A stretch of DNA of 64,000 nt, taken from positions 121,001,827 through 121,065,826 of the forward strand of contig OV884013.1 of assembly GCA_930367205.1 (NCBI GenBank), read 5' to 3'. Below are positions 22,792 through 34,385 of this stretch, piece after piece. A program made the translations under genes and the position numbers. The notes under the pieces were generated by a model. That model was not told the DNA's origin. It did no database searches and saw only the letters and a program-made list of their open reading frames with translations. Within the stretch, counting starts at the first letter, position 1; every line of letters starts with the position of its first letter. Source of the DNA: Acanthosoma haemorrhoidale (lineage: Eukaryota > Arthropoda > Insecta > Hemiptera > Acanthosomatidae).

Positions 22792-23600
22792 AAAATTACA
22801 ATCTGCCTGTTTGGACTATAAGTAATTGTGATAAATTATCTCATTCATACCATATTTACAATTTTCATTCACTCGCTCATTCATACTAACAGCCCAGAGG
22901 CCCCCCAAGTCCACATGGCTGTCACCTCCCTCGCGTGCGAAGGAGGGAGCGGAGTCTTGGGAAGTCCCCCACGCTCCTCCGTCAGCCGCGTCACCGGATA
23001 CGAGCCAGCGAAGGCTGACTCCGAGGAGGATTATAGGGATGAGTGGTGCAGTGCAATGACTGTGCTACAGGATTAGGGTGGTTGGAAAGGCTACTGTGGA
23101 ATTTCATAAACTTGGAAGGGATGAGTTCTAGAATGTAGGGTATATCAAGGTCGTTATGAAGGGTTTTGTTGCTGACATAATAAGGGGCATTTACTATTGT
23201 TCTCAGGACTTTTGATTGAAAGGATTGGATACGCTTGATGTTCGACTTTTTTGCTGTCCCCCATAGCTCTATTCCGTATGTCCAGATTCCCTTGAATATA
23301 ACTTTGTAGATTAGTATTTTATTTTCTATTGAGAGATGGGATGTCGTTCGAAGTAGTCTGTACAGTTGTCCAAAACGTTTCTTTTTAGCCTCGTATGTGG
23401 GTTCCATGACAGTCTTTTGTTGAAGCCTAAGTACCGTACTGTCTCAGATACAGGGAGAGGAATCGAATTTAAAAAAACTAGCGGACGGGACTTGCGGCAG
23501 AGGGTAAAGGTTATGTGGGAACATTTTGCTTCATTGACTTTGATTCACCATTGGTTGCACCAATACTCGATCTCATCAAGGTGTTTGGTTCTAGCATTAA
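22792..23600 (-). mobile_element. Jockey-like LINE, 5'-truncated, with internal deletion
   Basis: The 138-codon minus frame (22991-23407) keeps the best-preserved C-terminal region in the window: RFGQLYRLLRTTSHLSIENK, WTYGIELWGTAKKSN and NAPYYVSNKTLHNDLDIPYI. A deletion of roughly 140 bp at about 23019 joins codons for HPYNPPR to 3' UTR sequence, so the natural RRLKRQWPRDLL ending is lost and a spurious tail SQPSLARIR is read. Upstream the match continues, frameshifted, to the QWCNQW region near 23560. The 3' UTR runs to about 22792. Confidence 0.85.
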
Positions 23601-24529
23601 AAATAATTTTGTTTTATGCACTTAATTTTTTTTTGTACGTAGTGAGGCAAATATTCAAACTCGTAAATTAGGAGACGAACTCAAGGACACCACAAGTCAA
23701 AGTTGTATTATTTTTTTTTAATTTAAATCAATTCCTTTACAGCATTTACACAATAAAAATAATCTTACAATAATTTACAATTCATTTAGTCTACAAGAAA
23801 AAAATAGCATCATAAAGTCACCTTTGATGTGCATATAATTACTTCACAATAATGACGATTTTTTTTTCAAGGTTGATCAATAACTGAGAAAGAAAAAAAT
23901 AGTAACAAACAATATTTTTAGTTGAAAAAAAAGTTTCCACTGTCTAAAAGCCGGGGTTTAATATCAGTTGTAATGAATAAAAAAAAAACGAATAAATATT
24001 TTTGACTAAAAACTATTAATTTCACTTTTTAAACCTCCGCAGTCGTTTACAATTACTTTTTTTTCAAAACAATTATACATAAAATTAGCTACTGTAAATA
24101 ACTTTATGTTGAGATAAATTCAAAAAGGTAAAGTATGGCCTATGGCTTTTCACCGTTTTTCTACATGATCATAGAATAATATCCTAACATTGTAACATTT
24201 ACTCTCGCTCGAGTAACTAACATTGTAAAACAAATCAAGTTTTTCGAAATCGAAATTGATTTCAACTACGAACAGTACTGTAATTATAACGACATAAAAA
24301 TAAAACAATTATTATACCAAGCCTGAATATAGGCAAAAATTGAATGATGAATTAAATTATGATTACTGTTAAAAATGTCCAATGATAATCAGTCAAATTG
24401 TTTTAAAACTAACACGTTTGGAATGACAACGGAGTTACTGGCAATTACACGCGATGCTTTAGTTTTCGTCTGTATGATGATATGGGTGTGAAAAAGCTAA
24501 AGATGTTTGGAATCATCTTTCAGTTATAT
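23601..24529. other. Very AT-rich stretch, no gene seen
   Basis: Many A and T runs; no recognised content. Confidence 0.45.
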
Positions 24530-24878
24530 AATGCTAAGGATATTATAATGCTAATATTATATATAATGCTAAAAGTAGTAGGGGCTTGAGCAGAACTGAA
24601 TACCTGCTTCGCGACTTCATGGAGTCACTGATGGGTCCTTGTTATTTTTAAGTAAGCAACCGCATCCTTCCAAGACCTCCCTACTTCCTAGAACTGCCTT
24701 TTCTTATACATATATGTCTCAGCTTTAGCACCAGATCCCACTTGTTCCCACACATTCCACCCAGTATGTAGTAACGTAACTCTTAATATTTGTATATACC
24801 AGTGTTTTGCTTGTACTTCATATTAAAGCTTTTCTTTCTTTTCTTTTAAAAGACTCTCCTCTAAATAGATTATTTAAC
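24530..24878 (+). mobile_element. Family C element 3' end
   Basis: Shares with 27780-28095 and the inverted copy 31445-31719 the blocks GACTTCATGGAGTCACTGATG, TATGTCTCAGCTTTAGC, CAGTATGTAGTAACGTAACT and CCAGTGTTTTGCTTGTACTT, then an AAAGCTTTTCTTTC end. Just upstream (24530-24590) lies a single imperfect unit of the sequence that is tandemly expanded at 31720-32246. Confidence 0.75.
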
Positions 24879-24929
24879 TTTTCGATAGAATTTATTCTTG
24901 GACTGGGCTATATAAAATGATTATCATCG

Positions 24930-25105
24930 AATCAGTGGCGTAGTGGGTAGTGTACGGGCTATGAAGGCTCAGGCACTGTTCCCGATTACCCTCCAAATTC
25001 GTTCTTAGGTGGATTGATGAGGTCCTGTCCGCCTCAGCATCGTAAGAGAAAATTAAAGAGCACTTTGTTGCATAGCTATTGCCCGTCTTTTTATCTTTAC
25101 ATGAG
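24930..25105 (+). mobile_element. tRNA-derived SINE-like unit (degenerate)
   Basis: AGTGGCGTAGTGGGTAGTGT resembles a tRNA A-box region and, about 40 bp on, GTTCCCGATTACC resembles a decayed B box. No full cloverleaf folds. It is probably a tRNA-derived SINE head, but chance similarity cannot be excluded. Confidence 0.35.
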
Positions 25106-25861
25106 ATGACATTCCAATGGTTCCATTGTTTTTTTATATTGACAATGATGAAATAATTCATTCATTCTTGAACTATTGCTTCGTTCGTATCACTCAATCA
25201 AATTGTTCAAGTTTTAGATTATTTCGTTTTTCCAAATCTATCTTGTTGATCAATGGACACAGTAAATTAGTTTTCTCAAAGTCCTTTCAAATTGGCTTTA
25301 AATACACTATTTGATGGTGTTAAACTCTGGAAGTTTCGATATTTTTACAAACATAATTGAATCTGTCGGTAGTTTATGAACTATTAGTTTTAATAGAACT
25401 GCTGAAGATGTAGATCAAGGATATCAGCTCGTTAAGAAGGAATTACTGTGGATGTCTACGAAGATTACGGCAATTGTTAAGCCAGATCTCATCCTTAATC
25501 TCCTTCTGGGTGTAACAGTGCTGTTCACTTTCTCTTGTAAAATCTTTAAGCTTATTTTGTAAACCGGATTCTCCATAGCGACGGATTAAATACTGAAGAA
25601 GGTATCAAGTTATTTTGAAACGATCCTACAACGCCAGCTACAAGCTTTTTTTGGCGTTTCTTATCATTTTGATGGGCTTGACAAAGAAAATGTAAGGTTA
25701 AAGTCTTCAAGTCCTCGAGAATCTCAAATAAAGTCCAACATGAATCTTAATTGTGCGCTATCATATAACAGCTATTGTAAAGATAACCATAGACTTAACA
25801 TGATAACACTTATAATAGTTTTCAATGAATCATTCATACTTGTTTGTTTTATTGATTGATG
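25106..25861. other. Unassigned stretch with possible minus-strand coding relic
   Basis: On the minus strand, 25390-25740 gives a discontinuous protein-like reading (for example GVVGSFQNNLIPSSVFNPSL then WRIRFTK). It is broken by stops. No family was recognised. Confidence 0.3.
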
Positions 25862-26396
25862 TTTTCCAGTGTGGGTCACGAGGGGGTGCCTAGTTACCCT
25901 AGCCCTAGTGACGAAGTAAGGTAATTAGGCTACGACCTGATCAATTGCTTCATCACGGGTCTTACTACTGTACTATCCGACACCATATCTAATAGGTATG
26001 TGCCCCGACAGTGACCTATGTTCAGGAGAGGAGGTATAGGGTAGGTAGTTTATGTGTTCTTGGAATGACCACAAATTCACACTCGGTATCTGAGGGTAGG
26101 CGAAAACCGTCCGGATTGTGAACCGGAGAGAGGCAGACTGGATTGCCGTGGAAGACACTACTAGGTAAGTTTGCAGGGCTACGACAACCGTTGTCCGCGA
26201 GGGAGAGGTCTCTTCCCAGGAGGTGTTAGTTTTAGCGAGACGAAGGTAGAGATTCCCACTAGGGAGGTGTGGGGTCTGACAACGCCGGACTAAAACAAAG
26301 CAAGGTTAGGAAAGAGAGATGCAGAAGGTCAAGTCTTGAAACATCAGTGCAGCTGCAAGTACCAGTCAGAGAGCCGTAGTTAGAGTAAATTATCGT
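25862..26396. repeat. Composite repeat E, first part (copy 1)
   Basis: Matches 39247-39735 over its length with indels. Shared blocks are CACGAGGGGGTGCCTAGTTA, GGTATGTGCCCCGACAGTG, GTGAACCGGAGAGAGGCAG, GTGTGGGGTCTGACAA and GAGAGATGCAG. It is GC-richer than its surroundings, as expected of a transposon body, but no protein domain was recognised. Confidence 0.75.
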
Positions 26397-26535
26397 TTTT
26401 ATTTTTATTTTTTTGTTTTTTTCCCTTCCTCCAAAACCCCTTTTTATTTAACATTTTTTACAAATTTATGATCAAATACAATGAACAACATTTACAATAT
26501 AATAACTCCTCGTGCTGCATACGCAGATGCATTTG
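26397..26535 (-). mobile_element. Family D 3' end nested in repeat E
   Basis: A T-rich start, CCTTTTTATTTAACATTTTT, and an end GCAGATGCATTTGAAG match family D at 712-930 and 29870-30075. The second copy of repeat E (39247-40075) lacks it, so it inserted here after E was duplicated. Confidence 0.65.
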
Positions 26536-26828
26536 AAGGAATTATCGGCTAAAACTAGGGGGTATATATAGCCCCAAGCAGCCAATGGGCTGGGGTCTTA
26601 TTCTGGCCAACCGCATTGCAGGCCTGGATGAAGCTCGAATGTTCTAGATCAGGACCCCTACAAGGGTCCAGGGCCATTTATACCTGACGCCTGCCTCTGA
26701 GCTGGTTTTGTAGCTGCGTTTTTTTTTATTGTTTACAAGATTTACAACACATTATAACCAATTTACAATATATACAATAGAGTTATAGGGTGATTTATTT
26801 TATGTAGATAGAGGTAGCTACAGATGGC
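26536..26828. repeat. Composite repeat E, second part (copy 1)
   Basis: Corresponds to 39736-40075: AATTATCGGCTAAAACTAGG, then GCCAATGGGCTGGGGTCT and GCATTGCAGG-like blocks. A poly-T start at about 26719 follows, leading into TTGTTTACAAGATTTACAAC, which itself looks like a minus-oriented LINE 3' end. Confidence 0.75.
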
Positions 26829-27084
26829 ATTGGTGACTATCACCACCAAGAAAAATAGATCCCCATACAAGTAGTATACCGAATCTTTCTAGGATTTTCC
26901 AATTTCTCTAGGAGGTCCTCCAGCATTGAAATTGATAGTTTTAACTGTAGGAAAGTTTTTGTTTTTTTTCTCTTTCTTAAGAATACAAGGTTCATTGTGA
27001 GAATGAAGACTATATCCGAGTTGTGATGACTGTACTCTTCTGCTAGTCGCCAATGCATCCTTGGATCCCTCCTCCTCAATACCA
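26829..27084. other. Unassigned stretch
   Basis: An 81-codon minus frame (26840-27085) with no recognised domain. A coding relic is possible but unsupported. Confidence 0.3.
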
Positions 27085-27400
27085 TGACTAAAAACCCTCC
27101 TTGCTTTTACAACCTCCTAAAATTCAAATCGACGATCGATCTCGCAATACTAGATCCCACCTCTACTTCCTATCTCACAAATCTCCTTCCTTTGATCGTT
27201 GTTTTTTTATCCGGCTCACAAACGTGATTTCATAACCTCTCTCAATCTTTAAATCTAGGCTTTACCAGTTCCTCACCCCCATCCAATCAAACAATTCATA
27301 ATTCCTCATTATTTTCCTTTTTATCCGAGCAACCATTAACTCTATCCCCCCTTATTATAATTATACATTTCCATTATTTTGATAGTTCCAATTGTTAGCG
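27085..27400 (+). pseudogene. C-terminal tail of a non-LTR reverse transcriptase, decayed
   Basis: In shifting frames it reads SFDRCFFIRLTNV, a stop, then LSIFKSRLYQFLT. This is the typical LINE RT ending pattern (SFFxRT... SLxxFKSRL), with pyrimidine-rich 3' sequence after it. It is distinct from the fragment at 20611-20860. Confidence 0.5.
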
Positions 27401-27431
27401 AATGTAATTTAATCGGTTTTTATCCAATTAT

Positions 27432-27745
27432 TTTTATTTGATGGTTCATTGCTGTCATTACGTTTGTGCATAGAGCCCAATGTGCCAAACATGGCAATCG
27501 GCTAGTCCAGCCGACCTCCATCGGATTGTTGTTTCGGCCTCACGTTGCACAAGACTTTTTGAGGGGATATACCGGTCGAAGCACCAGCTTTTATGTAACC
27601 TGGACAAGGTTGGTCAATATCCGTACAAAAGTTCACTGGGTCTCTAGCACTGACCTAGTCACACGATATTCGGTTCGGGACTCAAACCATCGAGACCCTC
27701 CCAATATCCAGTCGGGTGCTCTACCAACCGAACTAGTCCCGTACG
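27432..27745 (-). mobile_element. tRNA-derived SINE
   Basis: On the minus strand the left end reads TAGTTCGGTTGGTAGAGCAC (A box), an anticodon-arm-like hairpin CCCGA-CTGGATA-TTGGG, and GGTTTGAGTCCC (B box). These are RNA polymerase III internal promoter elements in tRNA spacing. The acceptor stem does not pair, and about 240 bp of unrelated body follow, ending in AAATAAAAATAA. So it is a SINE rather than a tRNA gene. The plus-strand 103-codon open frame across it is accidental. Confidence 0.7.
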
Positions 27746-27779
27746 TCTCAGTATCTTTTAAAACAGATTTTCTTTAGTT

Positions 27780-28095
27780 TTATAATGCTAAGAATATTAT
27801 AATCTTAAAAGTAGATGGGTTTTGACCAGAAATGTATACCTGCCTCGTGACTTCATAGAAGTCACTGATGGTTTCCTGTTATTTTTAAGTAAGCGACCGC
27901 ATCCCTCCAAGACCCCCCTACTTCCCAGAACTATCCTTTTCTTATACATATATGTCTCAGCTTTAGCCCTAGACATTCACCCAGTATGTAGTAACGTAAC
28001 TCTCAAGATTTGTTTATACCAGTGTTTTGATTGCACTTCGTAATAAAGCTTTTCTTTCTTTTCTTTTAAAAGACTCTCCTCTACAAAGATTCTTT
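27780..28095 (+). mobile_element. Family C element 3' end
   Basis: Same blocks as 24530-24878, including ACCTGCCTCGTGACTTCATA, GTATGTAGTAACGTAACTCT and TAATAAAGCTTTTCTTTC. A small deletion removes the TTGTTCCCACACATTCC part. Confidence 0.75.
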
Positions 28096-28911
28096 AACTT
28101 TTGATAAAACTCTTGCAAAGACTAGATATCGCACCAAGCTGGGCATTTAGTGCAACAAAGGACTAGTAGTCAACAGTATTGCTGAAAATATAATCAAGTT
28201 AGAAGAAGACCTTTAACTAAGCTGTAACTTAATAATATTTCATTTAAGATACTTAAATTTGACGTAGTTTAAAAGTTATGTATACTAGTTGATCCAAGGA
28301 ACAGTAGCCATCTCATTTGTTTTTTATTATTTCCAACATTTTTTTTATGCGATCAATAGTATTTTTTGATGTACATGCACACATAAACGAAATAATGAAT
28401 ATAAAAAACTGAGCAACATAATAATTTAATATTAATGAATAATTAATAAATATTTCATTCTATTCAATAAATAAAAATAATGTGAATAGCTATGATAGTT
28501 TCATACAAATTTATGCTATATAGAGGGATTTCAAACTTTTCATATTTTTTTTAAATACTTTAGTAATTATTTTCGTGTCACGAATCTATAATTTCCTTAA
28601 ACATGGAAATAATCAGAAATCGAAATCTTAAATTACCTCTAAGCAAATACTGAGAAATCTCAAAAGTCAGCGAAACGATTCCACCATTTTTCACGTTTTA
28701 TTTATTTGTTTCCATTCTACTCGTTATTTGATTTCAAGCATAATCTAATGACCGTATATTAAAATCTTATGAAATATATCTTTAAAAAATTTAAGACCGA
28801 TTGAAACATTTTTACGCTCTCTATATCTTGGGACATATACAGACTTCGACTTAAATGAAATTTTGGTTCCGGCAATAAGATTAGTCACTAATATTTCCGC
28901 TAATAGTCACT
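28096..28911. other. Very AT-rich stretch, no gene seen
   Basis: No recognised content. Confidence 0.45.
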
Positions 28912-29005
28912 AATAATAATATAAAATTATTTTTGTATTTCCTGTAGCATCGCTACGTTATATACAGGTTTTGTTATTTTATAAAAATTATATAATGAAT
29001 AAACT
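28912..29005 (-). mobile_element. Family B LINE internal fragment
   Basis: ATTTTTGTATTTCCTGTAGC, ATCGCTACGTTATATACAGG and ATAATGAATAAAC match 35620-35695. The poly(A) end is absent. Confidence 0.6.
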
Positions 29006-29869
29006 TATTAATATGTTCCTGAAAACGTTAAGAACGCCTTTTCACCTGAACTAATGTCCATTAAATATTTACACAATGAAAATACTCTTATGTTTATATG
29101 CAATGCATCTAGTTTAAATAGAAAAGACTAACATCATCACTCTTGATAATGAGAAAAGTTTTAATTGTCGTTTATATAAATTTTAATTTATGAAAGAATA
29201 TAAATTAAAAAAAAAACATTTCTTCATAATATAGTATCCCCTTATATTTGATTGGTGTCTATATGACAGCAATATGCTGAAGTAATGGATTCTGGCTATG
29301 TTTACTTTTATTACTATATAAGTTTGAGGTTATGGCAATTAAAATATATAGAGTATAATCAGATTTGGGTACTTCGTACAATTTAATTATTATTGTGTGC
29401 TTTGGTTTGTCAAATATTCGTATTTGAAAACACTACCTAAGACTCGTTGGTTGGTCACCACTCATTATCCCTCAAGGAGCTGTGTAGATCCCGTCAACAC
29501 CCTCAGTAAAAATCCTCTAGCAATCCTGGGTAACTGTAGATCATTTTCAGGTGTTCTTACAACTACTAGTCGATAGTGTTTCAGCCAGTATGACTTTTAA
29601 TTGTAAAAAACACAAGAGAACTGCTGGTAAACTTAGAAAAATCGAAATTATGCCAAATGAAGACTAACTGCAATTTAATTTTTTTTTTAATATAGTTTCA
29701 ACGTAATATGTTATGTCTTTAATTCATTATACTATAACCCCAGAGGCTTAAAAAAAAGAAGACATTTCTAGCTACTCCTAATTTCCTTCTAAATGATCAG
29801 TAAATTATAATTAATTAATTATCTTGTATACATATTTGAGCAGGGCATAATCCCACATATTTTTGTTTC
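29006..29869. other. AT-rich stretch, no gene seen
   Basis: No recognised content. Confidence 0.4.
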
Positions 29870-30075
29870 AAAACCTCTTTTATTTACCATTTTTACAGAA
29901 TATGAACAATACAATGAATAATATTTACAAAGAATTGCTCCTCTTGCTGCATACTTAGATGCATTTGAAGGAGGGTAGAATTACAAATCAAAATTTCTTT
30001 TTACAGTTAAAAAATACAATACCAAATAGACAGGGCAAGGTGATGGGACTCACCTTCGGTTTACAGAAAATGGGC
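29870..30075 (-). mobile_element. Family D 3' end
   Basis: Matches 712-930: CTCTTTTATTTACCATTTTT, GCTCCTCTTGCTGCATACTT, TTCTTTTTACAGTTAAAAAA and GACTCACCTTCGGTTTAC. Minus orientation. Confidence 0.65.
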
Positions 30076-31444
30076 AACTTACAAACTAAAGTGTTCCTGC
30101 CTCGACTGCCTGCTGCCATCGATAGGGGAACAGAGCGGGGGTTATCGTGTTAAATACCGGGTTTGTCAAGTACTGTAATGAGTCAAAAAATTTGATATGT
30201 CTATGTTGAATGAATTCATCCACCGTAGGCAGATCAAAGACCTCGTGAAGCTCACAGACTGAAGTATGTCTGACCACTTTCATGAGTATGCCGTTTTGAA
30301 ATTGTATCCCAAATACCCGACATCAGCTATAATAAAACTACAATTGATATAAGGACAAGCTCCAATAGCGCCCTCTAGCGGGTGCACCCTTTAACCGGCT
30401 GACCGAAGGGCCCGTCCAAGTCATTCTCAGCGGTGACTGGTAAAGCCCGATTCCTTCCTCACGGACTGTACTGTTGTACAATTTATTAAACATTCATCCT
30501 AGTTAACTAAACATTATTTCCATCTGTCTATCTCTAATATACATGTTAGATATAAAAATGATTACTTCATAGACCAAGGAGGTAGTATAGTTAAAAACCT
30601 GTTGAAAGAGAATCCGTGATAAGCGGATTATTACGCAGCGTTAGTGCCACCCTGTGACAAAATACTACTCCTGTTGCGATCTACGGCGAGCGTAGCTTGG
30701 AATCCTCCACGGCGATTTGGCACCATGTAATAGTTACGCCACTCCCCATTGTCGACCCTTCCTTGTCCTCTCTTGCATCGTCATGATCCCAGCTAACTCA
30801 TCTCCTCCTCATAATAAAGCTGTCTGTATGTCGAATGGCACCTCGTGGCCAGCAGAGTAAGCAGCAATTATTGCTGTTATTAAGGGCTCATTTGAATATT
30901 AGTTCCATTGTCAAATCTATGCATGCAAAATATAAAATCAGCATAAAAACTTATTAAAGTATCAAAATAGAAGCCCAAAGGAAGAATCTCTACTTTTAAA
31001 CAGCCACGATCCTTAGTGCACATCATGGATCCGAAATTTTAAAATTGTATTCAATGGCACCTTCAATGCTGGATGAAGTACAATAACGTAGCTATTTGGA
31101 AACAAAATCAAACGTTAAAATAAGTCGCGTATATTACTTATCAGAAACTTTCACGGACATCCAAACCGACTCATACAATGACTGTTAACATTCCACGAAG
31201 ACTGAGAAGACGTTTAAATAAAGATTGTAAAGCTTAATAATAATAAAAAAATTTCAAACTTAGCTTCAACAGTATAGGGGAGGGATCACTGACTGCAACA
31301 GCACATTCGACTTGTGACGCCTTTGACAGTTGTGAATCAATAAATAACGTTTAAACAAATCTATATGTTAACCAACCAAATCCACTTCATTTTTTTTACA
31401 ATTTAGTTTATGGTTAGTTAAATAATCTTTGTTGCGGAGAGTAT
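30076..31444. other. Unassigned stretch with GC-richer patches
   Basis: GC-richer patches at about 30360-30480 and 30630-30800 contrast with AT-rich surroundings and are probably old transposon parts. No domain, LTR or tail was identified. Confidence 0.35.
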
Positions 31445-31719
31445 TATAAAAGAAAAGAAAGGAAAGCTTTATTATGAAGTACAAGCAAAACACTGGTATA
31501 TACAGATATTAAGAGTTATATTATACATACTACTGGGTCGGGTGTTTATGGACGAGTGTCTGGGAGACAAGTGTGAACTGGAACTAAAGCTGAGACATAT
31601 GTGTATATGAGAAGGGTTGTTTCAGGAACTGGGAGGGATGCGGTCGCTTACTTAAAAAATAACAAGAACCACCAGTGACTTCCATGAAGTCCCGAGGCAG
31701 GTATACACTAGAAGGGGCT
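31445..31719 (-). mobile_element. Family C element 3' end, inverted copy
   Basis: Reverse complement of 24590-24860: GAAAAGAAAGGAAAGCTTTA, AGTACAAGCAAAACACTGGT and GACTTCCATGAAGTCCCGAG. It passes directly into the 47-bp array at 31720, which corresponds to the upstream part of the element. Confidence 0.8.
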
Positions 31720-32246
31720 TTTAGCATTATATATAATATGTGCTGTAATATTAGGATTACAATATTCTTTGCATTATATATAATATGTGCTGTAATATTA
31801 GGATTACAATATTCTTAGCATTACATATAATATGTGCTGTAATATTAGGATTACAATATTCTTAGCATTATATATAATATGTGCTGTAATATTAGGATTA
31901 CAATATTCTTAGCATTATATATAATATGTGCTGTAATATTAGGATTACAATATTCTTAGCATTATATATAATATGTGCTGTAATATTAGGATTACAATAT
32001 TCTTAGCATTATATATAATATGTGCTGTAATATTAGGATTACAATATTCTTAGCATTATATATAATATGTGCTGTAATATTAGGATTACAATATTCTTAG
32101 CATTATATATAATATGTGCTGTAATATTAGGATTACAATATTCTTAGCATTATATATAATATGTGCTGTAATATTAGGATTACAATATTCTTTGCATTAT
32201 ATATAATATGTGCTGTAATATTAGGATTACAATATTCTTAGCATTA
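31720..32246. repeat. 47-bp minisatellite, about 11 copies
   Basis: Each unit carries AGCATTATATATAATATGTG, CTGTAATATTAGGATTACAA and TATTCTT. Units are almost identical; a few have TTTGCATT in place of TTAGCATT. Single imperfect units exist at the equivalent place in the family C copies at 24530 and 27780, so the array is an expansion inside that element. Confidence 0.95.
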
Positions 32247-33850
32247 TTTAACTGTTGATGAAGACAAAATAGCGAGTCTAATGTTCCTTGGATCAATTAG
32301 AATCTTAACAAATAATATTCTTGATCTAAGGTGTATTCAGGTTAATTTATGAATTTTTCCATAGTGGCCTTAACGCTCAGGGTATTGCTTCGTCAGTCGA
32401 AGCAAATGAGAAAGCTAGCGTAAAGCCGATAAAATGGCTACTTAAACCATATTATTAGTTTCATAACCACACCATCGACGTACAATATTATCCTTCCCAA
32501 TCACATTAATGAACTATTCAATGATATTGTAAACAAATTGAAAATAGCTAAAATAAAGTATTTTAAGGCATTAAATTGTTAAAAATAGTATTTAGTCTTA
32601 AGGGTACAATCTGGTGGCCAGAAAGCAACTCGATCTAGCAACTGTGAGTCAGGAATGCCAAATGCTTGGAAGACAGAAATTATGGAAAACAAATAATTGT
32701 TTCTTTTTATGTGCCCCCCCCCCATAAAATACTTAAAGCAGGCTTATCGATCAGCAAAAGGGCTATTGAAAGTGTAGCAACAACTCAATGATTGCAGTTA
32801 TTTATGCATTTAATTTTGACTCGCCACAAATACTATAAATACTCTACATAAATAAAAAAGATAACAAACACGTCTGAAAATACAAGAATCAATCAATATA
32901 ATAAAACGGATCCAAAATACAGTTAATTCTTCCAACTACAAATTTAAGCACTAATGCTCCGATAACCTTTAATTATCTCCCCTTAATTTTCAGTAGCTTA
33001 AGCCTGACTTATTAATAAAATGTTTTTTAATGATTTTATTAAATTGAATCCTATACACCACGTAATTAATCACAAATAACTATTTGTTCTCACATTAAGT
33101 TAACAAAAGTAATTTTCTGTGTGAAACCGATATGGTTCGAAACGCTGCAATAAAAAAAAAAAATGGAATTGAAAAAGAAAAAGAAAAGAAATCTTTGAGA
33201 TTATTTAGCCTGCTTATAGATTGCATACTTGGAAATATCAATGAAGCATAATTCGAGGAGCGAAACTATTATGCAAATAACCCATACAAAGGTTTTTTTT
33301 ATGTACAAAGTAGGGCCACTAATTTTCGTTAAAAAAAAAAAACATAACTTGGGTTGGCTTCTAATGCTTGGATCCACGGTACGGTTAATTCCTATATGAA
33401 CTTCAATTAATTATTCGCAAAGTGTATGTTATGAACAGTCACTACAATTAAACGACACTATGTCACTTGCTCACTTTTTGATGCCATGATGAAACATTGG
33501 TATATTTGGATATGAGCATTGTGCGAATTTCGACACCCAATTGGTATAAACCATTTCAGCTTATTTTTCGACATTTTAACAGAACACTCTTGTTAGATAG
33601 GTATAAAGAGTACTAAAATACTGAAATAAAACATTTTAAATACTTTAATAAATGCAAAACTTACAATATAAAATTGTTTCATAGTGAAGATAACTGTAGT
33701 ATAGATTAATAATTACATGGATACAATTGAATATTGCATTGTATAAACCTATATAACATATATTAACCTTATGCATTATACATATTTCCGATTGTGAATT
33801 GTAACTTTTGAAAAAAAGGGGGAAATGAACTATAGGAATAAATATAATTT
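32247..33850. other. AT-rich stretch, no gene seen
   Basis: No recognised content over about 1.6 kb. A C-run lies at about 32713-32723. Confidence 0.45.
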
Positions 33851-34385
33851 TACAAAGTTATACTTAAGCCAATCTGGACATACGGAATAGAGCTATGGGG
33901 GACAGCAATAAGTCGAACCCCAAGCGTATTCAATCATTTTAATCAAAAGTCCTGAGAACAATAGTAAATGCTCCTTATTACGACCGGAATAAAACCCTTT
34001 ATAACGATCTTAATATACCTTACATTCTTAAACTCATCCCTTCCAAGTCCATGAAATTCCATAGTAGCCTATCCAACCACCCTAATCCCGTAGCACAGTC
34101 ATTGCACTGCACCACTCATCCCTATAATCCTCCTCGGAGACTAAAGCGGCAGTGGCCTCTTGACCTGCTATCAATACGGAAAATGGGAAGTTCTGGCAGT
34201 TTATACAATCATGACCTGAGCGTCTGTGGCTCTCTCGCTCTTGGTCAGCCTCCACTGGCTAGTATCCCGTGGTGGAGTAGTATGGGGGACTTCCCAAGAA
34301 TCCGCTTCCTCTTTCGCATGTGAGGGAGGTGACAACCATGTGGACTTGGGATGCCTCTGGGCTATTTCATCACAGTTACTTAGTT
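33851..34385 (+). mobile_element. Jockey-like LINE, truncated, with 3' UTR deletion
   Basis: Starts at the IWTYGIELWGT part of the ORF and continues through DLNIPYI, LSNHPNPVAQSLHC and PPRRLKRQWPLDLL-stop. It then runs into the 3' UTR. A deletion joins GGGCTATT to CATCACAGTTACTTAG, so most of the terminal UTR is missing. Confidence 0.82.

Noticed and set aside
27672..27741. Functional tRNA gene
   Set aside because: A and B boxes are present but the acceptor stem does not pair and a SINE body follows.
27466..27777. 103-codon plus frame
   Set aside because: Antisense across the tRNA-derived SINE; no coding evidence.
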